From: a bacterium
GTDB lineage: Bacteria; SZUA-79; Acidulodesulfobacterales; Acidulodesulfobacteraceae
NCBI GenBank assembly: GCA_021800805.1
Contig: JAJYYR010000007.1
Coordinates: forward strand, 1-44,466
Length of the DNA stretch: 44,466 nt
Direction: 5' to 3'
Each line of letters begins with the position of its first letter. Within the stretch, counting starts at the first letter, position 1. Under the pieces are notes generated by a model, which saw only the letters and a program-made list of their open reading frames with translations, was not told where the DNA came from and did no database searches. Below are positions 1-6,931 of the stretch, piece by piece. The translations under genes were made by a program, and so were the position numbers.

Positions 1-149
1 AATGTTTTTTCAGCGCATACCAGTTCGTTTAAGTAGTCTTTAAATATATCGCCGAATTTATCCGAATTTTTATTTAAAGCCGTTAAACCGTGCTGTTGCC
101 TTGCTAAATCCGTTTCAATGCTGTTTGCAATTTGCTGGGCGGTTTTTAA
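1..149 (-). pseudogene. Truncated tyrosine integrase fused to attL (partial)
   Basis: The minus strand reads an open frame from the tRNA CCA end (150-152) off the left edge. Its translation contains QQIANSIETDLARQ, then FGDIFKDYLNEL. It aligns along its whole length with the element's own integrase around EQIANAIQTDIARE and FENIFDEYLKNI, at roughly half identity by eye. The first 45 or so residues of the integrase family are missing, because the homology begins right after the tRNA 3' end. I read it as the remnant of an older integrase at the same tRNA site, now on the chromosomal side. The frame stays open through the att repeat to an ATG at 192-194, which is probably accidental. The rest of the gene lies outside the window. 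Confidence 0.75.
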
Positions 150-194
150 TGGTCGGGACGACAGGATTTGAACCTGCGACCCCCTGCACCCCAT
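150..194. repeat. attL, 45-bp tRNA-Pro 3'-half repeat
   Basis: Identical over 45 bp to 43977-44021. It covers CCA, the acceptor 3' strand, the T arm and the anticodon arm up to the anticodon loop. Beyond it the left copy continues into element DNA (ATATAAG), not tRNA, so this is the partial copy made by integration. The crossover must lie within the repeat; the anticodon-loop end is typical for tRNA-targeting tyrosine recombinases. Confidence 0.92.
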
Positions 195-272
195 ATATAA
201 GCCCGTATTTGTAATACCCGCCTTAAAACCTTGCAATTAAACGATTTTATAAAGATTTATTTAAAAAAACGG

Positions 273-308
273 TTGCATAAAGTATAACAAAATATATATA
301 ATATGCAA
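273..308 (+). promoter_or_regulatory. Integrase promoter with overlapping inverted repeat
   Basis: A -35 TTGCAT (273-278) and a -10 TATAAT (297-302), 18 bp apart, point toward the integrase. The arms TTGCATA (273-279) and TATGCAA (302-308) form an inverted repeat covering both promoter elements, so a regulator bound here could block integrase expression. The predicted start is near 309, just before the TTTGCTACC repeats. Confidence 0.5.
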
Positions 309-312
309 TGTA

Positions 313-332
313 TTTGCTACCTATTTGCTACC
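313..332 (+). repeat. TTTGCTACC tandem repeat, left copy
   Basis: The 20-mer TTTGCTACCTATTTGCTACC occurs here and again at 43934-43953, inside each element end and in the same orientation. Each copy is two TTTGCTACC units 11 bp apart. The position (119 bp inside attL, 24 bp inside attR) suits arm-type integrase or excisionase binding sites. Confidence 0.6.
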
Positions 333-369
333 GTTTTTTGTACTCAAAATTATGAGGTTTGTAAGAATT

Positions 370-1407
370 ATGGCAAGTGTTTATCGGAAAAAAGGCTCGG
401 AAATTTGGTATTATCATATTTGCGTGGACAGCAAACATTACCAGGGTTCCTGTAGAACTAAAGATAAAAAAAACGCGGAGCAGATAGCAAACGCTATTCA
501 AACCGACATTGCCAGAGAAAAAACCGGATTAAAAAATCTTATTAAAAAAAGTTTACCTTTTGAAAATATTTTTGATGAATATTTAAAAAATATAAATGTA
601 TCAAAAAAAACAATAGAGGTAAGAATTAACGCTTCTAAACATTTTCTTAATTTTTTCAAAGGTAAAAATATTACAGGCATACAATTAGAACATATAAAAT
701 CTTATCAGTTACAGAGAAAACTTGAAATAATGTCTATGCCGAAAAATATCGGCAAAAAGGAATCGGAAATATCTTTCCGGACCGTTGGTATTGAAATATC
801 TACCCTTTATAATTTCTTCAATTTCTGTATTGAGCGGGGTTACCTCGAGAAAAACCCTGCTTTCGGAATTAAAAAATTAAACGAACTATCCCGCCTTAAG
901 ACACTTTCTGATTCCGATATCCAAAAACTTATCGCCGGCGCCACGAATAAGCTGACCCGGGACCTGATAACTTTTTTAATTTATACCGGCTGCCGGAAGG
1001 GCGAAGCGTTAAATTTAAAATGGGACGATGTGGATCTCCAAAATAATGTTATCGCCATTAAAGGAACTAAGACGAAGTACGATAGGTATATCCCGATATC
1101 GGACGCGCTACGCTCAATCTTGGACGGCATTGAAAAGAATCAGGATAGTTTGTATGTCTTTGAACGAAACGGGGCTAAATTAGGCGATTTTAGGCGTTCT
1201 TTCCATACAGCTTGCCGGAACGCCGGATTAAAGGATTTACATATCCATGACTTACGCCATGTCTTCGCTTCGAAGATGGTTATGAACGGCACGTCGCTCT
1301 ATATAACAGGGGAGCTATTAGGGCATAGAACGACGCAGATGACGAAGCGTTATAGCCATCTGGTGCCGGAGACTTTAAAAAAAGCGGTGGACGCGGTGTG
1401 GGGATAG
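370..1407 (+). CDS. int: Tyrosine site-specific recombinase (integrase)
   Basis: Phage-integrase family enzyme that cuts and rejoins DNA through a 3'-phosphotyrosine. The catalytic set is visible: Arg in TGCRKGEAL, Lys in TKTKYDR, HDLRH, LLGH and the nucleophile Tyr in KRYSHL close to the C-terminus. The N-terminal 170 residues form the arm- and core-binding (SAM-like) part. The frame is open from a TTG at 325, with ATGs at 352 and 370; I chose 370 because it has a GAGG upstream and gives the usual MASVYRKKG start. It lies 175 bp inside attL and converges with the small gene at 1409-1663. It should mediate integration and excision at the tRNA. It is also the only intact recombinase in the window, so it may invert the pilin cassette at 1742-2472, as Rci does next to the R64 shufflon. 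Confidence 0.93.
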   Translation: MASVYRKKGSEIWYYHICVDSKHYQGSCRTKDKKNAEQIANAIQTDIAREKTGLKNLIKKSLPFENIFDEYLKNINVSKKTIEVRINASKHFLNFFKGKNITGIQLEHIKSYQLQRKLEIMSMPKNIGKKESEISFRTVGIEISTLYNFFNFCIERGYLEKNPAFGIKKLNELSRLKTLSDSDIQKLIAGATNKLTRDLITFLIYTGCRKGEALNLKWDDVDLQNNVIAIKGTKTKYDRYIPISDALRSILDGIEKNQDSLYVFERNGAKLGDFRRSFHTACRNAGLKDLHIHDLRHVFASKMVMNGTSLYITGELLGHRTTQMTKRYSHLVPETLKKAVDAVWG

Positions 1408-1408
1408 G

Positions 1409-1663
1409 TTATTTTACCTTTGAAGCGATAATTTCCCTGACTTTGACTAAATTATTAACATTTTGCATTGTGGAATTAGCTTTTTCCATCCTTATGAGCT
1501 CTCTTTTAAGATTTTCAAGTTGTGCCATGCTCATTTTTTTAGCGCAGCTTGTGTTTAATTTGCCGCTATAAACGCATTGAGGTGAAGAAGCAAACGCCAT
1601 AGGAATAATTAAAAAAGATAAAAATAAAGCAACTGCAACAGCTAAAAATGATTTTTTAAACAT
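1409..1663 (-). CDS. Small secreted protein, function unknown
   Basis: An 84-residue protein with a clear Sec signal peptide: a Lys-rich start, a hydrophobic stretch at about residues 6-24, and AFA before SSPQ as the likely cut. The mature part is about 58 residues, with two cysteines near its start that could form a disulfide, then a charged helix rich in Lys and Glu. I do not recognise a family. AAGGAGGA lies 7 bases before the ATG and it has its own promoter at 1700-1728, so it is expressed apart from the pilus train upstream. It lies between the integrase and the pilin inversion switch and is convergent with the integrase (1-bp gap). Confidence 0.75.
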   Translation of the reverse strand: MFKKSFLAVAVALFLSFLIIPMAFASSPQCVYSGKLNTSCAKKMSMAQLENLKRELIRMEKANSTMQNVNNLVKVREIIASKVK

Positions 1664-1683
1664 GCTAAAATCCTCCTTATTTA

Positions 1684-1728
1684 AAGTTAAATTATATTTA
1701 ACTTACCACCGTGAAAAATAAATGTCAA
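1684..1728 (-). promoter_or_regulatory. Promoter and palindromic operator of the small secreted gene
   Basis: On the minus strand, TTGACA (1723-1728) and TAAGTT (1700-1705) are 17 bp apart. The arms AAGTTAAAT (1684-1692) and ATTTAACTT (1696-1704) form a perfect 9-3-9 palindrome over the -10 and the start site, a likely operator. Confidence 0.55.
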
Positions 1729-1741
1729 CGCACATTTTGTC

Positions 1742-1791
1742 GGCATAGGAAGCCAGGGGGCGGGGCTGGATTACCTTGCTTATTCTGCGCC
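1742..1791 (+). repeat. Pilin inversion site, left 50-bp inverted repeat
   Basis: Identical over 50 bp, in inverted orientation, to 2423-2472. The repeat is coding in both positions: it encodes GIGSQGAGLDYLAYSAP in the reading frame of the minor pilin. The repeat contains CCAG and CTGG around a G-rich centre, a possible recombinase core. Confidence 0.92.
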
Positions 1792-2095
1792 GATACCGTC
1801 AAGCCCACCAGTAGCCAGGGCAATCTATGCGAATAGCGCTGGAAATGCGAATTACGCAAATACGGCTGGTTCAACTAATTATACAAGTTGGGGAGCCTTT
1901 AGCTCAGCGCCTAATTGGGATAATGGAAGTACTATTGTAAATACATCAAGTAATTTAGTCTATATGGTAGCTATGTGGGGAACATGCTGGTCTGGTTATC
2001 CTCGTATATATGGTATTTTTGCACTTGGTCCAGGACAATCAGCTTATAACGGCTGTGGAGCAGCAGGGTATAATATTATTGGGGTTTATCAATAA
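1742..2095 (+). other. Silent alternative C-terminal pilin cassette
   Basis: From the left inverted repeat the plus strand stays open in the pilin frame to a TAA at 2093-2095, about 100 codons beyond the repeat. It has no start codon, ribosome site or N-terminus of its own. The product would share the SAP boundary and then differ: it has NTSSNLVYMVAMWGTCW and LGPGQSAYNGCG where the expressed version has NSTNFVMLVTIQDYVGCG and LLPGQSQSW, so the cassettes are diverged homologues. Inverting 1792-2422 would join it in frame to the N-terminal 154 codons of the pilin, giving a protein of about 271 residues. The stops of the two cassettes are 17 bp apart, tail to tail. Confidence 0.9.
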
Positions 2096-2112
2096 TACAA
2101 CAATAATAAATT

Positions 2113-2934
2113 TTACTGTGCGTAAACATCACTAACAGTAACTTGCGGATCAGAAAAACTTGGATTTGAACATAAAGCATATGCAGTATTAGTTATTGAT
2201 GACCATGATTGGCTTTGTCCTGGTAGTAAAATATCTCTCCAACTTATCGTTGCTGTGAAATTACCGCAACCAACATAATCTTGTATAGTTACTAACATTA
2301 CAAAATTTGTTGAATTATTTTTTGCACCTATATTACTGTTAAATTCAAAATCGTTAATAGCATTTTGATATGCATTATAATTTAAATAATTAGCATACTC
2401 CATCGGCGGAGCGCTCGGCACGGGCGCAGAATAAGCAAGGTAATCCAGCCCCGCCCCCTGGCTTCCTATGCCACTGCCCGGTAGTTCATGTTCGATGTAA
2501 GTTGCATATTTAGTCGGAACCTGATACAGCCCTATAAAATAATTGTTTCCTGAAGGATTTTCCGGGCATCCGCCGCTATTGTCTATACATAAGTTAACAG
2601 TCTGATTTGCCAGATTAAGTGTAATCCAGTTCGCCTGCGGATACGGTCCGCCAGGATTGTTTGCCGGCTGAAGCGTCTGTAAAAACTGCGGCGAAAGATA
2701 ACCGTTTTGCGAAAGCGTAACCAGATCCGCAAACGACGAGTTCTTTGCCATATAGGCATTTTCCGCGTTCTCAATAGTCTTCGTTACGCCGGCAACGTAT
2801 TTCGCCTGCGTATATTGCATTTTAGCCGTAAAGGTAGGCAATATCATCGCCGACATAATACCGATTGCGACAAACGCTATAATTAAACCTATTAATCCAC
2901 TAAAACCATCTTGATTTTTTAAAGTTTTAAACAT
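2113..2934 (-). CDS. pilV: PilV-like minor type IV pilin with switchable C-terminus
   Basis: A 273-residue prepilin: short basic leader MFKTLKNQDG cut before FSGLIGL, then a hydrophobic helix to about residue 33. The usual Glu at mature position 5 is Ile here, as seen in some minor or adhesin pilins. Residues 155-171 are encoded by the right 50-bp inverted repeat; the last 100 or so residues lie in the invertible segment and can be replaced by the cassette at 1742-2095. In IncI plasmid R64 the PilV tip pilin is varied the same way by the shufflon, and the variant chooses the recipient by binding its surface; I infer the same role here. It is the last gene of the long minus-strand pilus train. 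GGGAGGAAAT precedes the ATG, with a C/G hairpin just upstream. Confidence 0.88.
   Translation of the reverse strand: MFKTLKNQDGFSGLIGLIIAFVAIGIMSAMILPTFTAKMQYTQAKYVAGVTKTIENAENAYMAKNSSFADLVTLSQNGYLSPQFLQTLQPANNPGGPYPQANWITLNLANQTVNLCIDNSGGCPENPSGNNYFIGLYQVPTKYATYIEHELPGSGIGSQGAGLDYLAYSAPVPSAPPMEYANYLNYNAYQNAINDFEFNSNIGAKNNSTNFVMLVTIQDYVGCGNFTATISWRDILLPGQSQSWSSITNTAYALCSNPSFSDPQVTVSDVYAQ
2423..2472 (-). repeat. Pilin inversion site, right 50-bp inverted repeat
   Basis: Perfect inverted copy of 1742-1791, inside the pilin gene at codons 155-171. The two copies enclose a 631-bp invertible segment (1792-2422). Identity stops abruptly at both edges, as expected for sites kept identical by repeated recombination. 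Confidence 0.92.
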
Positions 2935-2952
2935 AATATTTCCTCCCGCTCT

Positions 2953-2968
2953 ACCCCCTTGCGGGGGT
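2953..2968 (-). other. C/G-rich hairpin before the minor pilin gene
   Basis: ACCCCC (2953-2958) and GGGGGT (2963-2968) pair around a 4-base loop, between two pilin genes and just upstream of the pilV ribosome site. No T-run follows, so it is not a standard terminator; it could affect processing or translation. Confidence 0.4.
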
Positions 2969-2976
2969 GAGGCTTT

Positions 2977-3585
2977 TTACCAGTTATATTTTAATGTTGC
3001 ATCCATTTCCGGATTAGACTCGACAGGAATATCGTAGTATCCGACTTCTTCCATATTTCCGGACGTGCCTAAATCAAACGCCCCTGAAACGGATTTTACA
3101 GCTCCAGCATATTGAATAGGGATATAAGTATAAACTAAAATTCCTGCACTCCGGACGCAATAGTTATTGGAATTAACGATTATATTCGAGTAAACCGGCC
3201 GAAAATAAAAATCCTGCCCGAAATAGTTTACTCCGGAGACGTCTTTTGCCAGCGTTCCCGAATTTATTAAATCGCTAAAATTAGCGGTATATATATGATA
3301 TAACTCGTCTTCCGGATAATTCGTCCCACCGACGCTTACCGTGCAGCTCAAGGGAGTCGTATTGCTTTGATAAAACAAGTTTTCCGCCTGAGCCAATGTT
3401 TTTAATTCCTTGACCGTTTTGAGCGCCTGTTCCGAATTAATATAATTAACGGCATACGGAATAGAAATAGCTGTAAGAATGCCCGTTACGATAACGACTA
3501 TTAAGATTTCGATTAAGGTAAAGCCGCCTGTTTGTTCCAGAATGCCTTTATTTTTTATTCTTAATGGTTTTATATCTATTCTCAT
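2977..3585 (-). CDS. Type IV pilin-like prepilin
   Basis: A 202-residue class III-signal protein with an unusually long leader of 21 residues, cut in GG-FTLIEILIVV. Mature Phe1 and Glu5 are present, followed by the N-terminal helix. The globular part has two Cys (CTV and NYC) spaced like a pilin C-terminal loop. The long leader is a feature of type IVb pilins such as those of thin or toxin-coregulated pili. It lies between the c-di-GMP genes and the PilV-like gene, so it is probably a minor or second major pilin, distinct from the PilS-like pilin at 8539-9099. Maturation needs a prepilin peptidase, which this window does not encode. Confidence 0.85.
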   Translation of the reverse strand: MRIDIKPLRIKNKGILEQTGGFTLIEILIVVIVTGILTAISIPYAVNYINSEQALKTVKELKTLAQAENLFYQSNTTPLSCTVSVGGTNYPEDELYHIYTANFSDLINSGTLAKDVSGVNYFGQDFYFRPVYSNIIVNSNNYCVRSAGILVYTYIPIQYAGAVKSVSGAFDLGTSGNMEEVGYYDIPVESNPEMDATLKYNW

Positions 3586-3666
3586 TTTTAGCGCCCTTAA
3601 ATCGCAAATTTAAGCGTTAGTTTATTCTATATTTATTAGAATTGTGAAAAGTTGCTTTTATCCGCC

Positions 3667-4062
3667 CTACATTAAAATTGCTTTATCTATTAAAACATGA
3701 TGAAATTCTTTTTTATATCTGTTCATGTTTTGACGTAATAAATCAGGCTTGATGTTCCTACGATCAAGCGTTGTAAAAAATACAACATCAACAGATATAT
3801 ATTTAGAAGCAACATGTAAAATATTTAGTTTTTCGTAAGATATATTTTTATAATTTAAATGATTTTGAACTGTAAATTTTTTGGCAATTATCTCCTCATA
3901 AAATACTGGTATAACAGTTTTTCCGGTAAAAATTTCATGCTCGCTATTTATGTCTGTAACATATAGATATCCAGTATTCTCGATATCTCGTAATGCGTAA
4001 ATGTCTTTATGGTAAGGATATGTTTTAAAATGAGTAATGATGCAAGAAAATAATTCATCCAT
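3667..4062 (-). CDS. Hypothetical protein linked to c-di-GMP genes
   Basis: A 131-residue cytoplasmic protein without signal peptide or membrane segment. I recognise no family. It overlaps the stop of the HD-GYP gene by one base (TAATG), so the two are translationally coupled and it may be a partner or effector of the c-di-GMP enzymes. About 80 bases of noncoding sequence separate it from the pilin gene downstream. Confidence 0.65.
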   Translation of the reverse strand: MDELFSCIITHFKTYPYHKDIYALRDIENTGYLYVTDINSEHEIFTGKTVIPVFYEEIIAKKFTVQNHLNYKNISYEKLNILHVASKYISVDVVFFTTLDRRNIKPDLLRQNMNRYKKEFHHVLIDKAILM

Positions 4063-4694
4063 TAGAAAAATTTCTCCAGATTTATTTTTTTATTATCGAT
4101 TAAATATTTTAAATTAGCCATCACGTCTAAATTTAATCCCTTATTTCGATCGTTTGTTTCGTCCGACATAATTTCATAAGCCTTTTCTCCTGAAACGGTT
4201 TCCTTATAGACCCTGGGCTCCATAATAGCCGAAAAAGAATCCGCCACGGTTAAAATATCTACTAAAATCGGATCTATTCCATTTTCGTATATAATTTGCT
4301 TGGGATACCCAAAACCGTTCCTGTAATGATGCTTAAAGGCAAGAGTTTTAATATCTTTCGGAATGGTAATAAAATTATTTAAAATTTCATACCCACTGAC
4401 GGGATGAGTTTTGATAATTTCAAATTCTTCCAAACTTAACGACCTCGAAGAATTTAAAATTTCCGTAGGCAGCGATAGCTTTCCGATGTCATGCAGCAAA
4501 GATCCGTATTTTAAAAGTTTTAATGTAGAGGGTTTAAAACCTAACCGTTTTGCGAGCAAATCCGCGCAAATAGAAGTATTAATGCTATGAGTCCCTAAAT
4601 GGTTTAAACGCCTATCGATGATTTTTAGATAAAAATTTACAAATTCGTCTATTTTAATATCTAAATTTATTTCGATCGGCAATTCATTAATCAT
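4062..4694 (-). CDS. HD-GYP cyclic-di-GMP phosphodiesterase
   Basis: A 210-residue stand-alone HD-GYP domain, which hydrolyses c-di-GMP with a metal centre. Visible motifs are His36, HDIGK with His68-Asp69, a later THPVSGYEIL, His122-His123 in HHYRNGFGYP (GYP at 129-131) and ADSFSA. The usual DG of the HHExxDGxGYP signature is changed to NG, a mild deviation. It has no sensor domain. It overlaps the GGDEF gene by 8 bases, which places synthesis and breakdown of c-di-GMP in one coupled unit inside a pilus operon. Confidence 0.88.
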   Translation of the reverse strand: MINELPIEINLDIKIDEFVNFYLKIIDRRLNHLGTHSINTSICADLLAKRLGFKPSTLKLLKYGSLLHDIGKLSLPTEILNSSRSLSLEEFEIIKTHPVSGYEILNNFITIPKDIKTLAFKHHYRNGFGYPKQIIYENGIDPILVDILTVADSFSAIMEPRVYKETVSGEKAYEIMSDETNDRNKGLNLDVMANLKYLIDNKKINLEKFF

Positions 4695-5364
4695 AACTTT
4701 CTTCCCATTTACAGCAATTTCTTCCCGATTCCTTGGCTTTATATAGGTTATTATCTGCTATCTTGATTAAATCCTCTTTTGACAAACCCTGCTGAAAATT
4801 ACTAACGCCAATAGACACCGTTATTTTTTCCGGAGCGCCAATAAAATCTAACTCATTAATCTTATGTGCAAGCATAATAGCATCATCTAAACCAACCGCC
4901 GTAATAACAATAAACTCTTCCCCGCCGTAACGGAACAACATATCGCTATTACTCCTAATATTTTTTTCTATAGTCCGGGAAACGATTTTTAAAACTTCAT
5001 CTCCGATGTCATGGCCGTATTTATCGTTAAATTTCTTGAAATGGTCTATATCAATCATGAGAACGGAAAATTTAACGCTAAAATCTGCCGCTTTTTCAAT
5101 AAGCTTATCTATTATGATATCGAAATACCGCCTGTTATAAATTCCCGTAAGCTTATCATGCAGGCTGTCCTGAGATAAATCCGCCATTTTTAAAAATGAG
5201 CTTTTAATCTCTTTTTTTAATTTTTTATTCTCAACAGTATGTGGATAAATCAGCATAACATTTAAAAGACTCAGAAAAAGAAAAACATAATCTAAAATAT
5301 CGCCCTTATAAATACTTAAATAGCCTAAATAACACGCTATTATTAAATTTAAAAGTAAAATCAT
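4687..5364 (-). CDS. Membrane diguanylate cyclase (GGDEF)
   Basis: A 225-residue protein with two hydrophobic segments in the first 45 residues and a GGDEF domain from about residue 65. The active-site signature is RYGGEEF near 144-150, with FNDKYGHDIGDEVLK upstream, so it should be active and make c-di-GMP from two GTP. The inhibitory I-site RxxD is degenerate (SNSD before MLFRYGG), suggesting weak product feedback. It starts 4 bases inside the gene upstream and overlaps the HD-GYP gene downstream. Diguanylate cyclases are known on other conjugative elements (SXT/R391 ICEs); here the gene lies in the pilus train itself. Confidence 0.9.
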   Translation of the reverse strand: MILLLNLIIACYLGYLSIYKGDILDYVFLFLSLLNVMLIYPHTVENKKLKKEIKSSFLKMADLSQDSLHDKLTGIYNRRYFDIIIDKLIEKAADFSVKFSVLMIDIDHFKKFNDKYGHDIGDEVLKIVSRTIEKNIRSNSDMLFRYGGEEFIVITAVGLDDAIMLAHKINELDFIGAPEKITVSIGVSNFQQGLSKEDLIKIADNNLYKAKESGRNCCKWEESYD

Positions 5365-5672
5365 TTTAAATTCTTAACCTTTACCATTTTAAAATAAGAC
5401 TTTGGAGGAACATAGCCGTTTTTCTCGACTAAATCTATAAATTTTTTCACCGCTTCTTTTTTGTTTTTAAGTTTCATACCCGCAACAAGATAATAATTGC
5501 CGATTTTCACTAAATATACGCCTTCGGCCTTTCCAAACCCCAAAATATTCGTCTCGTCGTCTAAATCTAAATTAGCAGACGAATAACGGTAAATCCTGAG
5601 CGCCAGGACGATAAAAATCAACGCAATAACTAATATAAAAAATAATTGATTATTCAGGATAAATAAAATCAT
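5361..5672 (-). CDS. Small single-span membrane protein
   Basis: A 103-residue protein: a hydrophobic stretch at about residues 3-25, then about 75 soluble residues. The soluble part reads as short beta strands and a helix (VYLVKIGNYYLVAG, then a Lys/Glu helix and NGYVPPKSYFKM), reminiscent of small SPOR-like folds, though I cannot assign one. It overlaps the PilC gene by 1 base and the GGDEF gene by 4, so it belongs to the pilus/c-di-GMP unit. Role unknown. Confidence 0.6.
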   Translation of the reverse strand: MILFILNNQLFFILVIALIFIVLALRIYRYSSANLDLDDETNILGFGKAEGVYLVKIGNYYLVAGMKLKNKKEAVKKFIDLVEKNGYVPPKSYFKMVKVKNLK

Positions 5673-6928
5673 TATCCTCCCGCCGCGCCCATAAGTCCGG
5701 TCATCATTGGCATATAAATGCCCGCAAACATTAATATTATAAAAAAGGCTATAAAAATTAAAACAAGATAATTGGCCGCTTTGCTTATAACCTTCATCTG
5801 TAATTCGACTACGGCTTCATATTCGGAACTTATAGTCATCATCGCATCGTCGATGCCGCCGCCGGCCTCGGCGGAAGCTATCCTGTCTAAATCTTCTGGT
5901 CTTAGCAAATCGGAAGCGTTAAGCGCATCCGTTAAGGTAGAGCCTCCGGATAAATAGAGATATACGACAGTCCATTTGTCTTTAAAAAAATCGTTTCTTG
6001 CGTTATCCAAAAGGTATTTGACTATCCGGCCGTAAACTTCTCCCGAAGAAACCAATATTGAAAATTCGTATAAATACCACTTAAGATAGGAAAATCTGAA
6101 AAAATAGCCTACAATAGGAAATGTAGCGAGCTTTTCGTAAAATCTGCCTCTTATATTTTTATAATTCGATAACCATAAATACACTAAAAATCCAATAATA
6201 ACTGCAATTACTGCACCATACAAAATAAAATAATGCTTAATATTCATAAAAAATCCTAAAGTCGCTTCCGTCGCCTTCGGAGCGTTAGGCATTTCTTTAA
6301 AAAACTTCGCAAAAGAAGGAATTACATAAAAAATAAACACTAAAAAACCGGATAAAGCGGCAACCATTAATAATGCCGGATAAGCCAATTCTTTTATAAG
6401 CCCCTTCGAGTGATTTTCTTTCGTAGTGTAATAATCCGCAATTCTTTTAAACGCCTGGTCAAAATCACCAGTTCCGCGTTCGGCCACGGACACTAATCCA
6501 AGCGTAATCTCGTCGAAATTATATTCTTTAAGGGCGGCAGACAATACGTAACCGGATTCGAGTTTTTGCCTTAAACTTTTTGCCAGTTCGAGCCTTTTTT
6601 TAAATTTTTCGGTTATATATTTCCTGATTTCCCTGTCTATGAAGTCCTTTATTTTATTTTTATAGTGAAATTTCACTTTCGTTTTATCATACCTGTCCTC
6701 GAGGAATTTTAAAGACTTGGTAATGGAGCCGGTGGATCTAAATAAAAAACCCAGCGATTCGAAAAAATTGGCGGCTTCCTTATTAGATAAAATCCTTTCT
6801 TTTTTAAGATAATTTCGAATTAATACCGCAGGAACAAAACCTTTATCTATTAGCCTGCCCTCCGCCTCTATTTTTGAATCCGCTGTTTCTTTTAATATCT
6901 TACTTCCGCAAAGCGCAATGTATTCCAT
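5672..6928 (-). CDS. pilC: Type IV pilus inner-membrane platform protein (PilC/GspF, R64 PilR-like)
   Basis: A 418-residue T2SSF-family protein that forms the inner-membrane platform on which the assembly ATPase acts. It has two homologous cytoplasmic helical domains, each with SVAERGTGDFDQAF- or SAEAGGGIDDAM-type motifs, and hydrophobic segments near 185-210, 230-250 and 385-410, as in PilC/GspF. It follows the ATPase gene by 3 bases, the standard order for a T4P assembly pair. Confidence 0.9.
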   Translation of the reverse strand: MEYIALCGSKILKETADSKIEAEGRLIDKGFVPAVLIRNYLKKERILSNKEAANFFESLGFLFRSTGSITKSLKFLEDRYDKTKVKFHYKNKIKDFIDREIRKYITEKFKKRLELAKSLRQKLESGYVLSAALKEYNFDEITLGLVSVAERGTGDFDQAFKRIADYYTTKENHSKGLIKELAYPALLMVAALSGFLVFIFYVIPSFAKFFKEMPNAPKATEATLGFFMNIKHYFILYGAVIAVIIGFLVYLWLSNYKNIRGRFYEKLATFPIVGYFFRFSYLKWYLYEFSILVSSGEVYGRIVKYLLDNARNDFFKDKWTVVYLYLSGGSTLTDALNASDLLRPEDLDRIASAEAGGGIDDAMMTISSEYEAVVELQMKVISKAANYLVLIFIAFFIILMFAGIYMPMMTGLMGAAGG

Positions 6929-6931
6929 TTT

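Noticed and set aside
150..194. A second tRNA gene at the left end
   Set aside because: Only the 3' half is present; the sequence leaves the tRNA at the anticodon loop, so it is the att repeat.
325..369. Longer integrase start at TTG 325
   Set aside because: The extra residues come from the TTTGCTACC repeat region and no ribosome site precedes the TTG; ATG 370 fits the family start better.
1409..1663. The small secreted protein as the excisionase
   Set aside because: It has a signal peptide and no HTH; the HTH protein at 28753-29040 is the better candidate.
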